DNA of 64,000 nucleotides from Paenibacillus sp. FSL H8-0537 (GTDB lineage Bacteria > Bacillota > Bacilli > Paenibacillales > Paenibacillaceae). Made by a program: the position numbers and the translations under genes. The stretch covers positions 5,446,001 to 5,510,000 of the forward strand of contig NZ_CP150290.1 of the NCBI RefSeq assembly GCF_038051995.1. Reading direction: 5' to 3'. The notes under the pieces are model-generated. The model searched no databases. It was given only the letters and a program-made list of their open reading frames with translations, and had not been told where the DNA came from. Positions 42,420-50,863 of this stretch are shown here, piece after piece; position 1 is the first letter of the stretch, and each line of letters starts with the position of its first letter.

Positions 42420-43985
42420 TTACTTGCCGCTGTTCGTAATCCAGATCACTTTGTCTTCTTCCTGTCCATTAACCGGCCACCAGTGGAAGCCATCCGCTGC
42501 AAGCAGCTTATCCGCCGCTTCCGGACCCCATGAGCCAGCAGGATAAGACCCAAGATCCTTCTTATCCTCGCCCCATGCTTGAGCGATTTTGTCAACAAAC
42601 TCCCATGCCTGAGCTACTTCATCCCAACGGGTGAAATACGTAGAATCGCCGCGCACCGCATCGTGAATCAGACGCTCATACGCTTCAGGCGTATTCAGGC
42701 CGATTTGGCAGCTTTGGCAAAACTCCATAGCCACGGGCTGTACCGAATTATCGGCACCAGGCGTCTTGGCATTGACTTTAATGTAGATGCCTTCCATCGG
42801 GTTAACCCGAATGACGAGCAAATTCGGCGCAAGATCATGACGCTGCGCGAACAAGACGTTTTGCGGCATCGACTTGAATTCAATAACAACCTCAGTCGTC
42901 TTCACCGGCAGGCGTTTGCCTGTACGGATGTAGAACGGAACGCCAGCCCAACGGAAGTTGTCTACCGCTACTTTAGCAGCGAAATACGTTTCCGTTGTGG
43001 ATTCCGGATTAACGGAATCCTCTTGACGATAGCCAGTCAGTTCCTTGCCGCGAGCAGAGCCTTCGCTGTATTGAGCGCGAACGACGTTCTCGCGAACCTC
43101 ATCGCTTGATTTGTAGTTGCGCAGCGAGCGCAGCACTTTAACCTTCTCATCGCGAATATCTTCGCCATGCAGACGGCTAGGCGGCTCCATTGCAATCATC
43201 GTGAGCATTTGTAGCATATGGTTTTGACCCATGTCTCTTAATGCGCCAGATTTGTCATAATAGCCGCCGCGATCCTCTACGCCAACCGTTTCCGATAGCG
43301 TGATTTGCACATTGGCGATATGATTATTATTCCACAATGGCTCGAAAAATGCATTAGCAAAACGAATAACCTGAATATTTTGCACCATTTCTTTACCCAA
43401 GTAGTGATCGATCCGGAAAATTTCCTCTTCCTTGAACACTTGGCTCAGCTGGTCGTTCAGCTTTTGTGCGGATGGAAGATCGTAGCCGAAAGGCTTCTCA
43501 ATAACGACGCGGCTCCAGCCTTTGCACTCCAGCAGCCCGCCGTCGCGCAGGTTGAAGGACACCGGTCCGAACAGCGCAGGCGCTAGGGCTAAGTAGAACA
43601 AGCGGTTGCCTGGAATATCAAATTTCGCTTCCAGCTGTTCCGAAAGCTTGCTCAGCTCGCGGAAGCCATCCACCGTGTTAATATCAAGCGACATATATTC
43701 AAAATGCTCGGCAAAACGATTCCAAAGCTCCGCATCATCTGCCTTGTAGCGGCAAAATTCCACGATAGAATCATAAACATCCGAACGGAACTGCTCGTTC
43801 GTGCGAGGTCTGCGGGCAAGGCCCACGACCGCAAATTTTTCAGACAATTTTCCTTCTTTATATAAGCTGAACAGGGCAGGGAACAATTTGCGCTTAGCTA
43901 GATCGCCTGTTGCTCCAAACAAATAATATACGGCGCCTTGCGGCGATAGCGTTTCGGGATTCGTATTTTGCTCCATATTCCTCAT
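42420..43985 (-). CDS. zwf: Glucose-6-phosphate 1-dehydrogenase
   Basis: 521-aa enzyme that oxidises glucose 6-phosphate to 6-phosphogluconolactone with NADP, entry to the pentose phosphate pathway. Nucleotide-binding YLFGATGDLAKRKLFPALF at the N-terminus, the active-site signature FRIDHYLGKEMVQNI near residue 200, and RIDHY histidine/lysine pair intact. Two starts (43985 and 43976) share the same AGGAAAG/GAGGA area and cannot be separated. Single gene; the next gene upstream is ywmB-like. Confidence 0.95.
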   Translation of the reverse strand: MRNMEQNTNPETLSPQGAVYYLFGATGDLAKRKLFPALFSLYKEGKLSEKFAVVGLARRPRTNEQFRSDVYDSIVEFCRYKADDAELWNRFAEHFEYMSLDINTVDGFRELSKLSEQLEAKFDIPGNRLFYLALAPALFGPVSFNLRDGGLLECKGWSRVVIEKPFGYDLPSAQKLNDQLSQVFKEEEIFRIDHYLGKEMVQNIQVIRFANAFFEPLWNNNHIANVQITLSETVGVEDRGGYYDKSGALRDMGQNHMLQMLTMIAMEPPSRLHGEDIRDEKVKVLRSLRNYKSSDEVRENVVRAQYSEGSARGKELTGYRQEDSVNPESTTETYFAAKVAVDNFRWAGVPFYIRTGKRLPVKTTEVVIEFKSMPQNVLFAQRHDLAPNLLVIRVNPMEGIYIKVNAKTPGADNSVQPVAMEFCQSCQIGLNTPEAYERLIHDAVRGDSTYFTRWDEVAQAWEFVDKIAQAWGEDKKDLGSYPAGSWGPEAADKLLAADGFHWWPVNGQEEDKVIWITNSGK

Positions 43986-44119
43986 TCTTTCCTATGAATT
44001 TTTATACGTCTTTGCATGGTATGTAGTTTAACATATTAATCCTGAAACTGCTACGCAATCCACCATAAAAAAAACTAATACCGATCGTTATTTCTCCTGA
44101 TTCCATCACAATATTTCAT

Positions 44120-44890
44120 CTATTGCGAGGCGCTGTAATCGCCTGAAATCAGCGGGATTCCGATCACGACCGCAAGCTTTCCCGTATCCGTTCCTTTATG
44201 CACCGCGACCTGCATATTCGCCTCCTTGCCGCCGGTCTTTACAGAAGCTTTAAGCCCTCCAGTGAAAAAGCTTTCACTTACCGTCCCAGCATCATCATAC
44301 CGGTCCACCTGCTGGGCAGCTGCAAGCTGCGCAAGCCTCTCCGCCACATTATTATATTCTGTCAAGCCTCTGATGGTTATTCCTCCATCATAAGAAATAT
44401 TTGTCCTTCTCATAGCGGACTCAATATGATCAATAGCTGAAAGCAGTTTATGCTGATCCGCTTGTTTGCTTGGTTCTGGGGAAAAAAGCACAAGCATCTG
44501 CTGCTGTCCTTGCCCCGCTGACGCCGTCACACTCATGGACAGCTTGCCGTCTAATTCCGGCAGCAGGATGCTCAGTTCGCCTTCCGCATCGCCTTCGTAG
44601 CTTGGAAACAGCTGCTCCCGCAGTTTAGCCGCCTCTCCGCTGGCGTACCAGCGCAGCGTCCAGCCTGCTCCTGGCGCGCCCGACTCCAGCAGCCCATCGC
44701 TCCAGCTCCACAATTGCTTCATGTCATGCTGAAGCAAGCTGCCCTCCGCTTGCCCTTCCGTCGTCAGCTTGTCCTGATTAACGAGCGCCCATATCGCGCC
44801 AAAAATCAGTACCAATGCTGCTGCCAGCACGCCGATCCGGCTGCGCCGTTTTATTTTTCCCTGTTCCGTGTACCTGTTCAGCTTTGCCAT
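44120..44890 (-). CDS. YwmB-family protein
   Basis: 256 aa. A short basic N-terminus (KIKRRSRIG) is followed by one membrane anchor VLAAALVLIFGAIWALVNQ, then an extracellular domain of about 200 residues with two similar alpha/beta halves and the end KLAVVIGIPLISGDYSASQ, as in YwmB-family (TATA-box-binding-protein-like fold) proteins of spore-formers. Function is unknown. The ATG at 44890 is 12 bases after AAGGAGG, the one at 44899 only 3, so the exact start is unsure. Confidence 0.65.
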   Translation of the reverse strand: MAKLNRYTEQGKIKRRSRIGVLAAALVLIFGAIWALVNQDKLTTEGQAEGSLLQHDMKQLWSWSDGLLESGAPGAGWTLRWYASGEAAKLREQLFPSYEGDAEGELSILLPELDGKLSMSVTASAGQGQQQMLVLFSPEPSKQADQHKLLSAIDHIESAMRRTNISYDGGITIRGLTEYNNVAERLAQLAAAQQVDRYDDAGTVSESFFTGGLKASVKTGGKEANMQVAVHKGTDTGKLAVVIGIPLISGDYSASQ

Positions 44891-45198
44891 CGAACACATC
44901 AGCCTCCTTGGCCTACATAACCTGCCAAATCGTAGGTAACGCTTCCATTTTACATGAAATTCCATAAAAGAACAGGATCGATATATTTATTTTTGCCTGC
45001 CTTTCCTTGAGCCTCTAGCCTTACGGTTCCGACTGCCGTTCATATAAAATCGCGATTGCTGTTTGATTTAGGCAGAAAAAGGGGAATTTATAGAAGATAG
45101 GCTGTTTTCTTCTCATCTGGGTAAACATCCATACACATCCGCCTTTAGGTGAATATACTGCTTGCAAAAGCATGAAGCCTATAGGAGGGAACTCGTAC
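44891..45198. other. Divergent gap of about 300 bases
   Basis: Between ywmB-like and the 121-aa gene. An isolated TATACT near 45157-45162 could be a -10 for the plus strand, but its -35 is poor. I see no hairpin or repeat. Confidence 0.3.
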
Positions 45199-45564
45199 AT
45201 GGAACAGATTTATCCCCTTGAAGAAAGCGTCATATCACGTTTTTGCGGAATGCCCGTCTGTATAGTGACCCATGATGGCGCAAGGCATATCGGGGTGTTA
45301 AGCCACTGCCGGGGCGGCAAGCTTACGCTGAATGAAGAGCCTGGCGCGCAGACACTGGCCGAAGCTGAAGCACCTAAAGCCGGGAAGGCCAAAGGCAAGC
45401 CCAAGGGCAAAGCAAGCAATAAAACCAAAGAAAAAGCCGCTCAAACCCAAGCTTATCCTTATGATCCCTACTATTATAATTATAATCCGGGGTACTACTC
45501 GCCGTTTGGCGGCGCGTTCGCCATCGATCTTGCCCTGATTGCCTTTTTGTTCCTGCTTTTTTAA
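45199..45564 (+). CDS. Hypothetical protein, Sm-like head with low-complexity linker
   Basis: 121 aa from the ATG at 45199 (AGGAGGG upstream). Residues 10-50 (VISRFCGMPVCIVTHDGARH, IGVLSHCRGGKLTL) look like a small beta-barrel of SH3/Sm type. Residues 58-85 are Lys/Ala-rich (PKAGKAKGKPKGKASNKTK). Then a Tyr/Pro-rich stretch YDPYYYNYNPGYYSPFGG and a hydrophobic C-terminus IDLALIAFLFLLF. The tyrosine-rich part recalls spore coat proteins, but this is a guess. Next gene begins 90 bases on. Confidence 0.6.
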   Translation: MEQIYPLEESVISRFCGMPVCIVTHDGARHIGVLSHCRGGKLTLNEEPGAQTLAEAEAPKAGKAKGKPKGKASNKTKEKAAQTQAYPYDPYYYNYNPGYYSPFGGAFAIDLALIAFLFLLF

Positions 45565-45654
45565 TTAATCAACATTCGACAGCAATTTTCAGCAGTATTT
45601 GCGGCTGTCATCCCTTATGCTAGCTAAGGAAACCGATTTAAGGAGGTTATTGAA

Positions 45655-46338
45655 ATGTCCATCCGCCCTATCGAACGCACAAACCGGAGAACCGTCTTCG
45701 AGCCTATACAGCGCATCACGCCTTACGCCAGTTATCCCTACAGAGATATGGAGTTTCAACGGCCTCCCGAGCACGATTTTGACTGGAATGATCCTTATCG
45801 CGAAGCTGCCGGCCATGCGGCCGTCTGGCTCGAACAATATAGACAAGCCCACAAAGAGGTGCAAGTCATTGCTCTCAAAATCCGCAATGATTTCAACGAG
45901 CGCTGCCTTGTCGAACAGCTGACTAAGCTGACGGGCGTCATGAATCGCCTGCAGCAAGCATTCGTCCAGGTAGCCCGCTACATTAAGCCATCGCTATGGG
46001 ATCGTGCGCAGCAGGCCATGAACCATCATGCGGCGGAGCTGGTTGGCTTTATTCGCGACGACGTCACAAGCCGCTGGATGCTGCGTCCTGCCATTGCCGC
46101 TTCCATCTACCGCGAGTACCCGCTGTCAGGCCAGCATTTGTATCGCCAGCTTCTAGGCCCCTATGGGCTAATGACGACGCTTCTGCAGGCCTTGTCGCTC
46201 GGCGGCGACGAAATCCGGACAACTGATCTTTTGAAAAATAATGCTGAGCGCACGCAGCCATACGCCACCTACTACAGCTCGATGAAAATGCATTATCCGC
46301 TTCCCCCAAGCGGATTGCTGTTGAACGATGAAGGCTAA
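45655..46338 (+). CDS. Hypothetical protein (227 aa)
   Basis: Starts MSIRPIERTNRRTVFEPIQR after AAGGAGG. The N-terminus is arginine-rich; the middle is helical (HKEVQVIALKIRNDFNERCL, LTGVMNRLQQAFVQVARY). No signal peptide or membrane helix. No family recognised; the pairing with the preceding gene suggests a small two-gene unit, possibly for the spore, but nothing proves it. Confidence 0.6.
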   Translation: MSIRPIERTNRRTVFEPIQRITPYASYPYRDMEFQRPPEHDFDWNDPYREAAGHAAVWLEQYRQAHKEVQVIALKIRNDFNERCLVEQLTKLTGVMNRLQQAFVQVARYIKPSLWDRAQQAMNHHAAELVGFIRDDVTSRWMLRPAIAASIYREYPLSGQHLYRQLLGPYGLMTTLLQALSLGGDEIRTTDLLKNNAERTQPYATYYSSMKMHYPLPPSGLLLNDEG

Positions 46339-46378
46339 CCAATAAATTTCATCCAATCATTTTCAACCTATAAATGCC

Positions 46379-46427
46379 AAAAAAATAAGCAAGGAAATTG
46401 CCCCCTATTCGGCAATTCCTTGCTTAT
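46379..46427 (-). terminator. Terminator overlapping the liaR stop codon
   Basis: On the minus strand ATAAGCAAGGAATTGCC pairs with GGCAATTTCCTTGCTTAT (one bulge) and is followed by TTTTTTT. The left arm is made from the last seven codons of liaR, so the hairpin begins inside the coding region. Confidence 0.75.
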
Positions 46428-47064
46428 GTGCGTATATGGCAGCCTGTGTCCGGTCATCTACGTCAAGCTTATTGAAAATGTTCGTAATATGAAACTTCAC
46501 GGTTTTCACCCCAATGAACAGCTCATCCGCGATTTCCTGATTTGACATCCCCTGTGCGACTCGCTTCAGCACATCCATCTCGCGGTCGGTTAGATCATCG
46601 TGCAGCGGAGCTACGACGGGCTGCTTAGGCTGGCGCATGCGGCTCATCATCTTGGCAGCTACTTGCGATTCCAGCACCGATTGTCCGCGTGCAGCCGCAC
46701 GGATCGCATCCGCAATTTCGTTCGCACGGGATGTTTTCAATAAATAGCTGAACGCACCCGCTTCAATGACCGGATACAGCTTGCTGTCATCTAGATAGCT
46801 CGTAAGAACGATGACTTTGCAATCCGGGTACAATTCCAGCAGCTTCGCTGTCGTCTCCACGCCATCCATGCCATCCATCACCAAATCCATCAGCACAACA
46901 TCCGGCTTATATGATTGTGCCATACGTATACCGTCATACCCGTTGCTTGCTTCACCGACTACTTCAATACCATCTTCCGTATCCAATACGGCAGCAAGGC
47001 CAATTCTCACCATCTCGTGATCATCTACCAGCAGCACTTTTACGGGTACAGCTAATTGTTCCAT
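46405..47064 (-). CDS. liaR: LiaR-type response regulator
   Basis: 219 aa from the ATG at 47064 (GGTGGAG upstream). Receiver domain with VKVLLVDDHEMVRIGLAAVL, phosphoacceptor D60 in VVLMDLVMDG and lysine in SYLLKTSRANE; then a LuxR/NarL helix-turn-helix LTDREMDVLKRVAQGMSNQE and VKFHITNIFNKLDV. Follows its kinase, liaS, with a 39-base gap. It probably activates this same operon when the cell envelope is stressed. Confidence 0.9.
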   Translation of the reverse strand: MEQLAVPVKVLLVDDHEMVRIGLAAVLDTEDGIEVVGEASNGYDGIRMAQSYKPDVVLMDLVMDGMDGVETTAKLLELYPDCKVIVLTSYLDDSKLYPVIEAGAFSYLLKTSRANEIADAIRAAARGQSVLESQVAAKMMSRMRQPKQPVVAPLHDDLTDREMDVLKRVAQGMSNQEIADELFIGVKTVKFHITNIFNKLDVDDRTQAAIYAHKQGIAE

Positions 47065-47103
47065 CGACTCCACCTGGCTCCCCACTTTCGTTCTCTTCAA
47101 TAT

Positions 47104-48186
47104 TTAATCATTTATGTCCAGCGGCACCGTAATATGAATCAGCGTGCCTTCTCCAAGGCGTGATGACATATACAGCTTGCCGCGAAGCTCGTTAATCCGC
47201 TCCTCCATCGTCAGCAAGCCGTAGGAGGTCTTCTTCTTCTGCTCCAGATCAAAGCCTACACCGCTATCTTGAAGCACCATGCAGACAGCTCCATCTTCCC
47301 GATAAAGTCTTATGTTCATTGTATCCGCTTTGGCATGTCTAAGTGTATTGGACAAAGCTTCCTGCGCAATTCGGAACAAATGATCCTCCGCAGCCGGCTT
47401 CATCGTTATGGAATCATCCAATGACAATTCAATGGTCATCGGCACTTTTTCCTTAAGCTCTCCAACGAGCAGCGCCAGTGCTTGAGCGAGATTTTTCCCA
47501 TCGAGGTGCACGGGCCGCAAATGAAGCAGCAGCGCTCTCATCTCCGACTGCGCAACAGAAGCCATCTCTTCAATTAGCTGGACCTGCCGGCGCGCCCGCT
47601 CCCAATCGCGCTCAATCGTGCGGCTGACCGCTGTCGCCGTCATCGAGATTGCAAACAGCTGCTGGCTGACCGCATCATGCAGCTCCCGCGCAAGCCGCTG
47701 CCGTTCTTCAATAACCGCAGAAAATTTAACCTTCTCCGTCCATGCATCGTCCTGATCTTCACGCTTTAGGCTTTCCGAATGCTCATCATGTTCAGCCGAA
47801 TCAATGGTCACCGGATAGTTTCGCCTAAGCTGCTGCTCGGTAAGCCGCTTAATGACCTCGCGCAGCTTCGAATTTTGCAAATAATTGTTTAAAGCTACAA
47901 TCGCCATTGCCACACCTGTAACAGCGAGCCCAATAACCGCCCATTTCGCCTGCAGCGTATATAAATTCACATAACCGATGCCTTGCAGCATAATAACTGC
48001 GAGGCTAAGTATAATCAGCAGCCAGAGGAACGATTCCGTTAGGTTTTTGCGCCGATTGGCTGCGTCCCGTCCATTACGCTGGTCGCCCAATTTCTGCTGA
48101 TGGTGGCTTCGCAGCTGGGGCCTGTGATCCTGTTGCGCAATAGGCTGATCTCCTTGCAAGGGCTTCTCTTCGGGCAACCTGCTCAC
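47104..48186 (-). CDS. liaS: LiaS-type sensor histidine kinase
   Basis: 360 aa. Two membrane helices (about 51-71 and 81-100) with almost no outside loop, the intramembrane-sensing layout. HisKA_3 dimerisation helix has the phosphorylated H170 in RQRLARELHDAVSQQLF; the ATPase domain has EALSNTLRHAKA, VLQDSGVGFD and GLLTMEERI. Unusual: a long hydrophilic, glutamine-rich N-terminal tail of about 45 residues (QQDHRPQLRSHHQQKLG) before the first helix. Works with LiaR. Confidence 0.9.
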   Translation of the reverse strand: MSRLPEEKPLQGDQPIAQQDHRPQLRSHHQQKLGDQRNGRDAANRRKNLTESFLWLLIILSLAVIMLQGIGYVNLYTLQAKWAVIGLAVTGVAMAIVALNNYLQNSKLREVIKRLTEQQLRRNYPVTIDSAEHDEHSESLKREDQDDAWTEKVKFSAVIEERQRLARELHDAVSQQLFAISMTATAVSRTIERDWERARRQVQLIEEMASVAQSEMRALLLHLRPVHLDGKNLAQALALLVGELKEKVPMTIELSLDDSITMKPAAEDHLFRIAQEALSNTLRHAKADTMNIRLYREDGAVCMVLQDSGVGFDLEQKKKTSYGLLTMEERINELRGKLYMSSRLGEGTLIHITVPLDIND

Positions 48187-48208
48187 TCCTTAAACGACAA
48201 GCAAGAAG

Positions 48209-48235
48209 GAGCAGACCGGGTTGCCCGGTCCGCTC
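48209..48235 (-). terminator. Attenuator-like hairpin between pspA and liaS
   Basis: GAGCGGACCGGG and CCCGGTCTGCTC form a 12-base stem with one mismatch on a 3-base loop; only CTTCTT follows, so read-through is expected. It would let the effector genes be expressed more than the regulators. Confidence 0.55.
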
Positions 48236-48257
48236 TCTTCTCATCCTGCGGGTTCTA

Positions 48258-48950
48258 TTATTCCTGTGGTGCTTTATCCAGCTTCAGCTTGTTTTTGAGC
48301 GCATCCAACTGCTCATCCACTTTAAGCTGTTTTTCGGCTTCTACTGCATTAAAAGGTGCAGCCGTACCGCTGTAGGAATACGGTGTGCGCAATACATCCG
48401 CTTCCGCTTCCATTTGCAAAATTTTCTCTTCCATCCGGTTAAAGCCTCTGGAAGCTGTACCTTTATCAATGGTATTCGTCGTCGTCAATTGAGCAATATG
48501 CTTTTGCGCTTTCGCGACTTGAGCACGGGATGCCAGCTCATTACGCTTGTTGCGAAGCTGATAAAACTCGTCTTTCAGCGCATGCAGCTGCTGAGTCAGC
48601 TCCTCTGCTTGCGTTTTGGATTGAGCATACAGCTCCGTGTACTCAATTACTTTTTGATCGAAGAACAATTTCTCTTCCAGCAATTTGCGGGCAAGCTGCT
48701 CCTGGTCATTGCGAATAGCTGCCTCTGCTTTCGACTCACGGTCAGCTGTGCTGCGAACAGCTTCCTCCAAACGCTGCTTCATGCGGCGCTCGTTGGCGAT
48801 TTGCTTCGCTACTGTAACCTCTGCCGAATGAATTTCCGCTTCCATGTCACGCAGGTACTGATTGAGCATCACAACCGGATCCTCCATTTTGTCCAATACC
48901 TCATTCACCGATGCTTTCGTCATATCTTTCATTCTTTTGAAGATTCCCAT
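48258..48950 (-). CDS. PspA/IM30 family protein (LiaH-like)
   Basis: 230-aa coiled-coil protein of the PspA family, which assembles on damaged membranes and protects them. N-terminal amphipathic helix [20 protein letters not shown] then [20 protein letters not shown], the family signature, then long helices to residue 150 and a C-terminal region ending [12 protein letters not shown]. Length matches LiaH. Separated by 2 bases from the PspC-like gene; a second family member lies at 49465-50139. Confidence 0.9.
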   Translation of the reverse strand: MGIFKRMKDMTKASVNEVLDKMEDPVVMLNQYLRDMEAEIHSAEVTVAKQIANERRMKQRLEEAVRSTADRESKAEAAIRNDQEQLARKLLEEKLFFDQKVIEYTELYAQSKTQAEELTQQLHALKDEFYQLRNKRNELASRAQVAKAQKHIAQLTTTNTIDKGTASRGFNRMEEKILQMEAEADVLRTPYSYSGTAAPFNAVEAEKQLKVDEQLDALKNKLKLDKAPQE

Positions 48951-48952
48951 AA

Positions 48953-49459
48953 TTATAACTCTCCCTTCTCGTGTTTGGCTAATTTTGCGCGTAACTCATC
49001 GATTTCTTTGCGAAGTGCCTTTTTCTCCAAATCCTCAAACATGCTGTCAAATTGCGACGAGGATGGGCTTGGTGCTGTCGGTGCATTTTGGCCGTTCCAT
49101 TGCTGCTGTGGGCCTTTCGTGAATGAGCCTTGGAATTGCGAGCCGAAGTTTTGGTTTCCACCAGCACCGCCGCTGCCATAACCTTGGCCATTGCCTTGTG
49201 ATCCTGGTCCGCCATTACCGTAACCATTTCCATAGCCGTTGCCGAACCCATTTCCGAAGCCGCCATTGTAATAAGGAGGTTCTTTAGGAACGACCAGACC
49301 AGCCAGTAAGTAGATAAAAATGACGATTCCGCTCGAGAAGATGGTCACTACGATGAGTAAAATTCTGAGCAGTGTTGCATCTATATTGTAGGCTTCGGCA
49401 ATCCCGCCGCATAAGCCGAATAGTTTGCTGTCTCGTGTCGAACGGTATAGTTTCTTCAT
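48953..49459 (-). CDS. PspC-domain protein with Gly/Asn-rich linker
   Basis: 168 aa. PspC domain at residues 1-60 ([20 protein letters not shown], then one membrane helix [20 protein letters not shown]). Residues 62-110 are a low-complexity linker of GYGN and GG units, then Gln/Pro/Ser-rich to about 135, then a charged helix [20 protein letters not shown]. The C-terminal helix resembles a coiled coil and could bind the PspA proteins encoded on either side. The start ATG follows GAAGGAGGGCTGA. Confidence 0.85.
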   Translation of the reverse strand: MKKLYRSTRDSKLFGLCGGIAEAYNIDATLLRILLIVVTIFSSGIVIFIYLLAGLVVPKEPPYYNGGFGNGFGNGYGNGYGNGGPGSQGNGQGYGSGGAGGNQNFGSQFQGSFTKGPQQQWNGQNAPTAPSPSSSQFDSMFEDLEKKALRKEIDELRAKLAKHEKGEL

Positions 49460-49464
49460 ATCAA

Positions 49465-50139
49465 TCAGCCCTCCTTCTGCAGCTTCCTTTTGAGCTGCTC
49501 CAACTCTTGCTCGATTGCCGATTGAATCGAATGGCCTGCTTCAGTAGCGAACTCTCTGCCCATTCGGCGCAAATCGTGCAAGCTCTTCGCTTCCAGCTCC
49601 ATGTTGCTGATGTTGTCTTCGAGCCTTCTGAACATGCTGCCAGGCTGCGCGCCTTGCTCGCCAATTCCGCTAAACCGTGCATTCATTCGCTGCTGCAACC
49701 TTAGCGATTCCATTCTTGCTGCATAATATTCACGTCTATCATAAACCGATTGGTATTCACTGCGCATTTCACGAAGCTGTTCTTCAAGGCCGAGCGTATT
49801 CAATCTGCTTTGCTCGTACAAATCGCGGTATTGCGCTGCGCGCTCCTCGCTGCTTGCCTTCTCGTGAAGCGCCAGTCTTGCCAGCTGCTCCTCGCCTGCC
49901 TTCAAGGCAGTCATCGCTTGCTGCTCACGCTTTTCCTTCTGCTGCTCAGCTTGCAGCCATTGAATCTTCAAGTGGTTGGTGTGCCCTGTATATTGCTCAT
50001 ACAAGCGCTCCGCCTGCAAAATATCTTCCCTTGTCGACCAGAGAAACTGGTCAATCAGCTTAACGGGATCCTCTGCTTTTTCCAATCGTTCATTTAGTGT
50101 AGCAACCGTAATGTCGCGAACTCTGCGCATAATGCTCAT
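49465..50139 (-). CDS. PspA/IM30 family protein, second paralogue
   Basis: 224 aa. MSIMRRVRDITVATLNERLE then AEDPVKLIDQFLWSTREDIL, which is the PspA opening with altered residues. Long helical central part (LRQ, QMR-rich) and C-terminal LEQLKRKLQKEG. Only about one third of positions look the same as in the other paralogue, so the duplication is old. 5 bases from the PspC gene. Likely forms mixed or separate assemblies with LiaH-like PspA. Confidence 0.87.
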   Translation of the reverse strand: MSIMRRVRDITVATLNERLEKAEDPVKLIDQFLWSTREDILQAERLYEQYTGHTNHLKIQWLQAEQQKEKREQQAMTALKAGEEQLARLALHEKASSEERAAQYRDLYEQSRLNTLGLEEQLREMRSEYQSVYDRREYYAARMESLRLQQRMNARFSGIGEQGAQPGSMFRRLEDNISNMELEAKSLHDLRRMGREFATEAGHSIQSAIEQELEQLKRKLQKEG

Positions 50140-50172
50140 TGGCTTCCCTCCTTAATCTCCATCTATATTTGA

Positions 50173-50469
50173 TTAGTAACCGCGATAGCTGCTTTTTCTC
50201 AGAAGCGAAACGCCGTATACAACGAGTCCAACTGCCAAGACCAGCAGGATCAAGCCTGAAAATTTTGCAAACACGCCGAGTGCGCCGATCGTTATGAGAA
50301 TGCCTCCGATCCATTTCTTATTGTTGCTCCAGCCGAGAACACCTAGGCCGATCAGAATGAAAGGGAACAGGAAGCCGATTAATCCGCCAAGATGTACGCC
50401 GAGAAATTTGAGAACGATGAAGCTTCCTACTACGGCCAGGATAACACCAAGTAATTTTTGATTTGCCAT
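50173..50469 (-). CDS. LiaI/LiaF-type small membrane protein
   Basis: 98 aa from the ATG at 50469 (AAGGCGGTGAC upstream). Four short hydrophobic helices (LLGVILAVVGSFIVLKFLG; GLIGFLFPFILIGLGVLGW; IGGILITIGALGVFAKF; LILLVLAVGLVVYGVSLL) and a basic tail RKSSYRGY. Same layout as the N-terminal membrane part of LiaF (DUF5668-like). First gene of the Lia/Psp operon; may anchor or restrain the kinase or the PspA proteins. Confidence 0.75.
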   Translation of the reverse strand: MANQKLLGVILAVVGSFIVLKFLGVHLGGLIGFLFPFILIGLGVLGWSNNKKWIGGILITIGALGVFAKFSGLILLVLAVGLVVYGVSLLRKSSYRGY

Positions 50470-50686
50470 TTGTTTGTCACCGCCTTCCAGATTGTATTTT
50501 GTGAAATGCTGCAATACCCAATCGTTTGTTAGTTCCTTGCGTTTCTTGCTTCGTTTGTTGCGGTGCTGCTTATGTACTTATTGTAGGTTGTTTTGCATGT
50601 TTCTAAAATGGACCTGCGGCTGTTTTTACACTAGACCTTGGTCGGGGAGGCATGCCGTACCGCAGTCTTAGTGCGGTTTTTCATGC
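50470..50686. other. Gene-free region upstream of the Lia/Psp operon
   Basis: The operon promoter must be here; I see a purine/pyrimidine-rich area (50510-50600) but no clear LiaR-type inverted repeat or -35/-10 pair. Confidence 0.3.
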
Positions 50687-50734
50687 AAAAAAACAAGCCA
50701 ACAGCCCCCTCGACTTGAGGAGGCTGCCAGCTTG
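50687..50734 (-). terminator. Terminator of the binding-protein transcript
   Basis: On the minus strand CAAGCTGGCAGCCTCCTC and a matching right arm form a long stem with bulges, followed by TTTTTTT. It lies about 130 bases past the stop of the solute-binding protein, so the transcript has a long 3' end that includes element copy 3. Confidence 0.75.
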
Positions 50735-50764
50735 CTTGAATTACGTTGTGTGCCGGTATTTTTT

Positions 50765-50861
50765 TAAAATACAGGAAAGGATATCGTAACGCTATCCTTT
50801 CTCTGTATTTCTCGGACTGAAACGCGCCGCGCCGCCAGAGGACGGCTTTCGGCCGTTTCAC
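50765..50861 (-). repeat. Two-hairpin dispersed element, copy 3
   Basis: Same order of parts as copy 1, read on the minus strand: GAAACGG...CGTTTCAGTCC, then AAATACAG...CTGTATTT. Here the second stem has C-G where copy 1 has T-A, both sides changed together. It starts two bases after the stop codon of the solute-binding protein gene, inside its 3' untranslated region. Confidence 0.7.
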
Positions 50862-50863
50862 CT

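Noticed and set aside
48414..49181. 255-codon frame on the plus strand
   Set aside because: Antisense to pspA and pspC, cysteine/leucine-rich and without a ribosome-binding site.
50631..50861. 76-codon frame on the minus strand
   Set aside because: Lies over the dispersed two-hairpin element and the terminator; no start signal.
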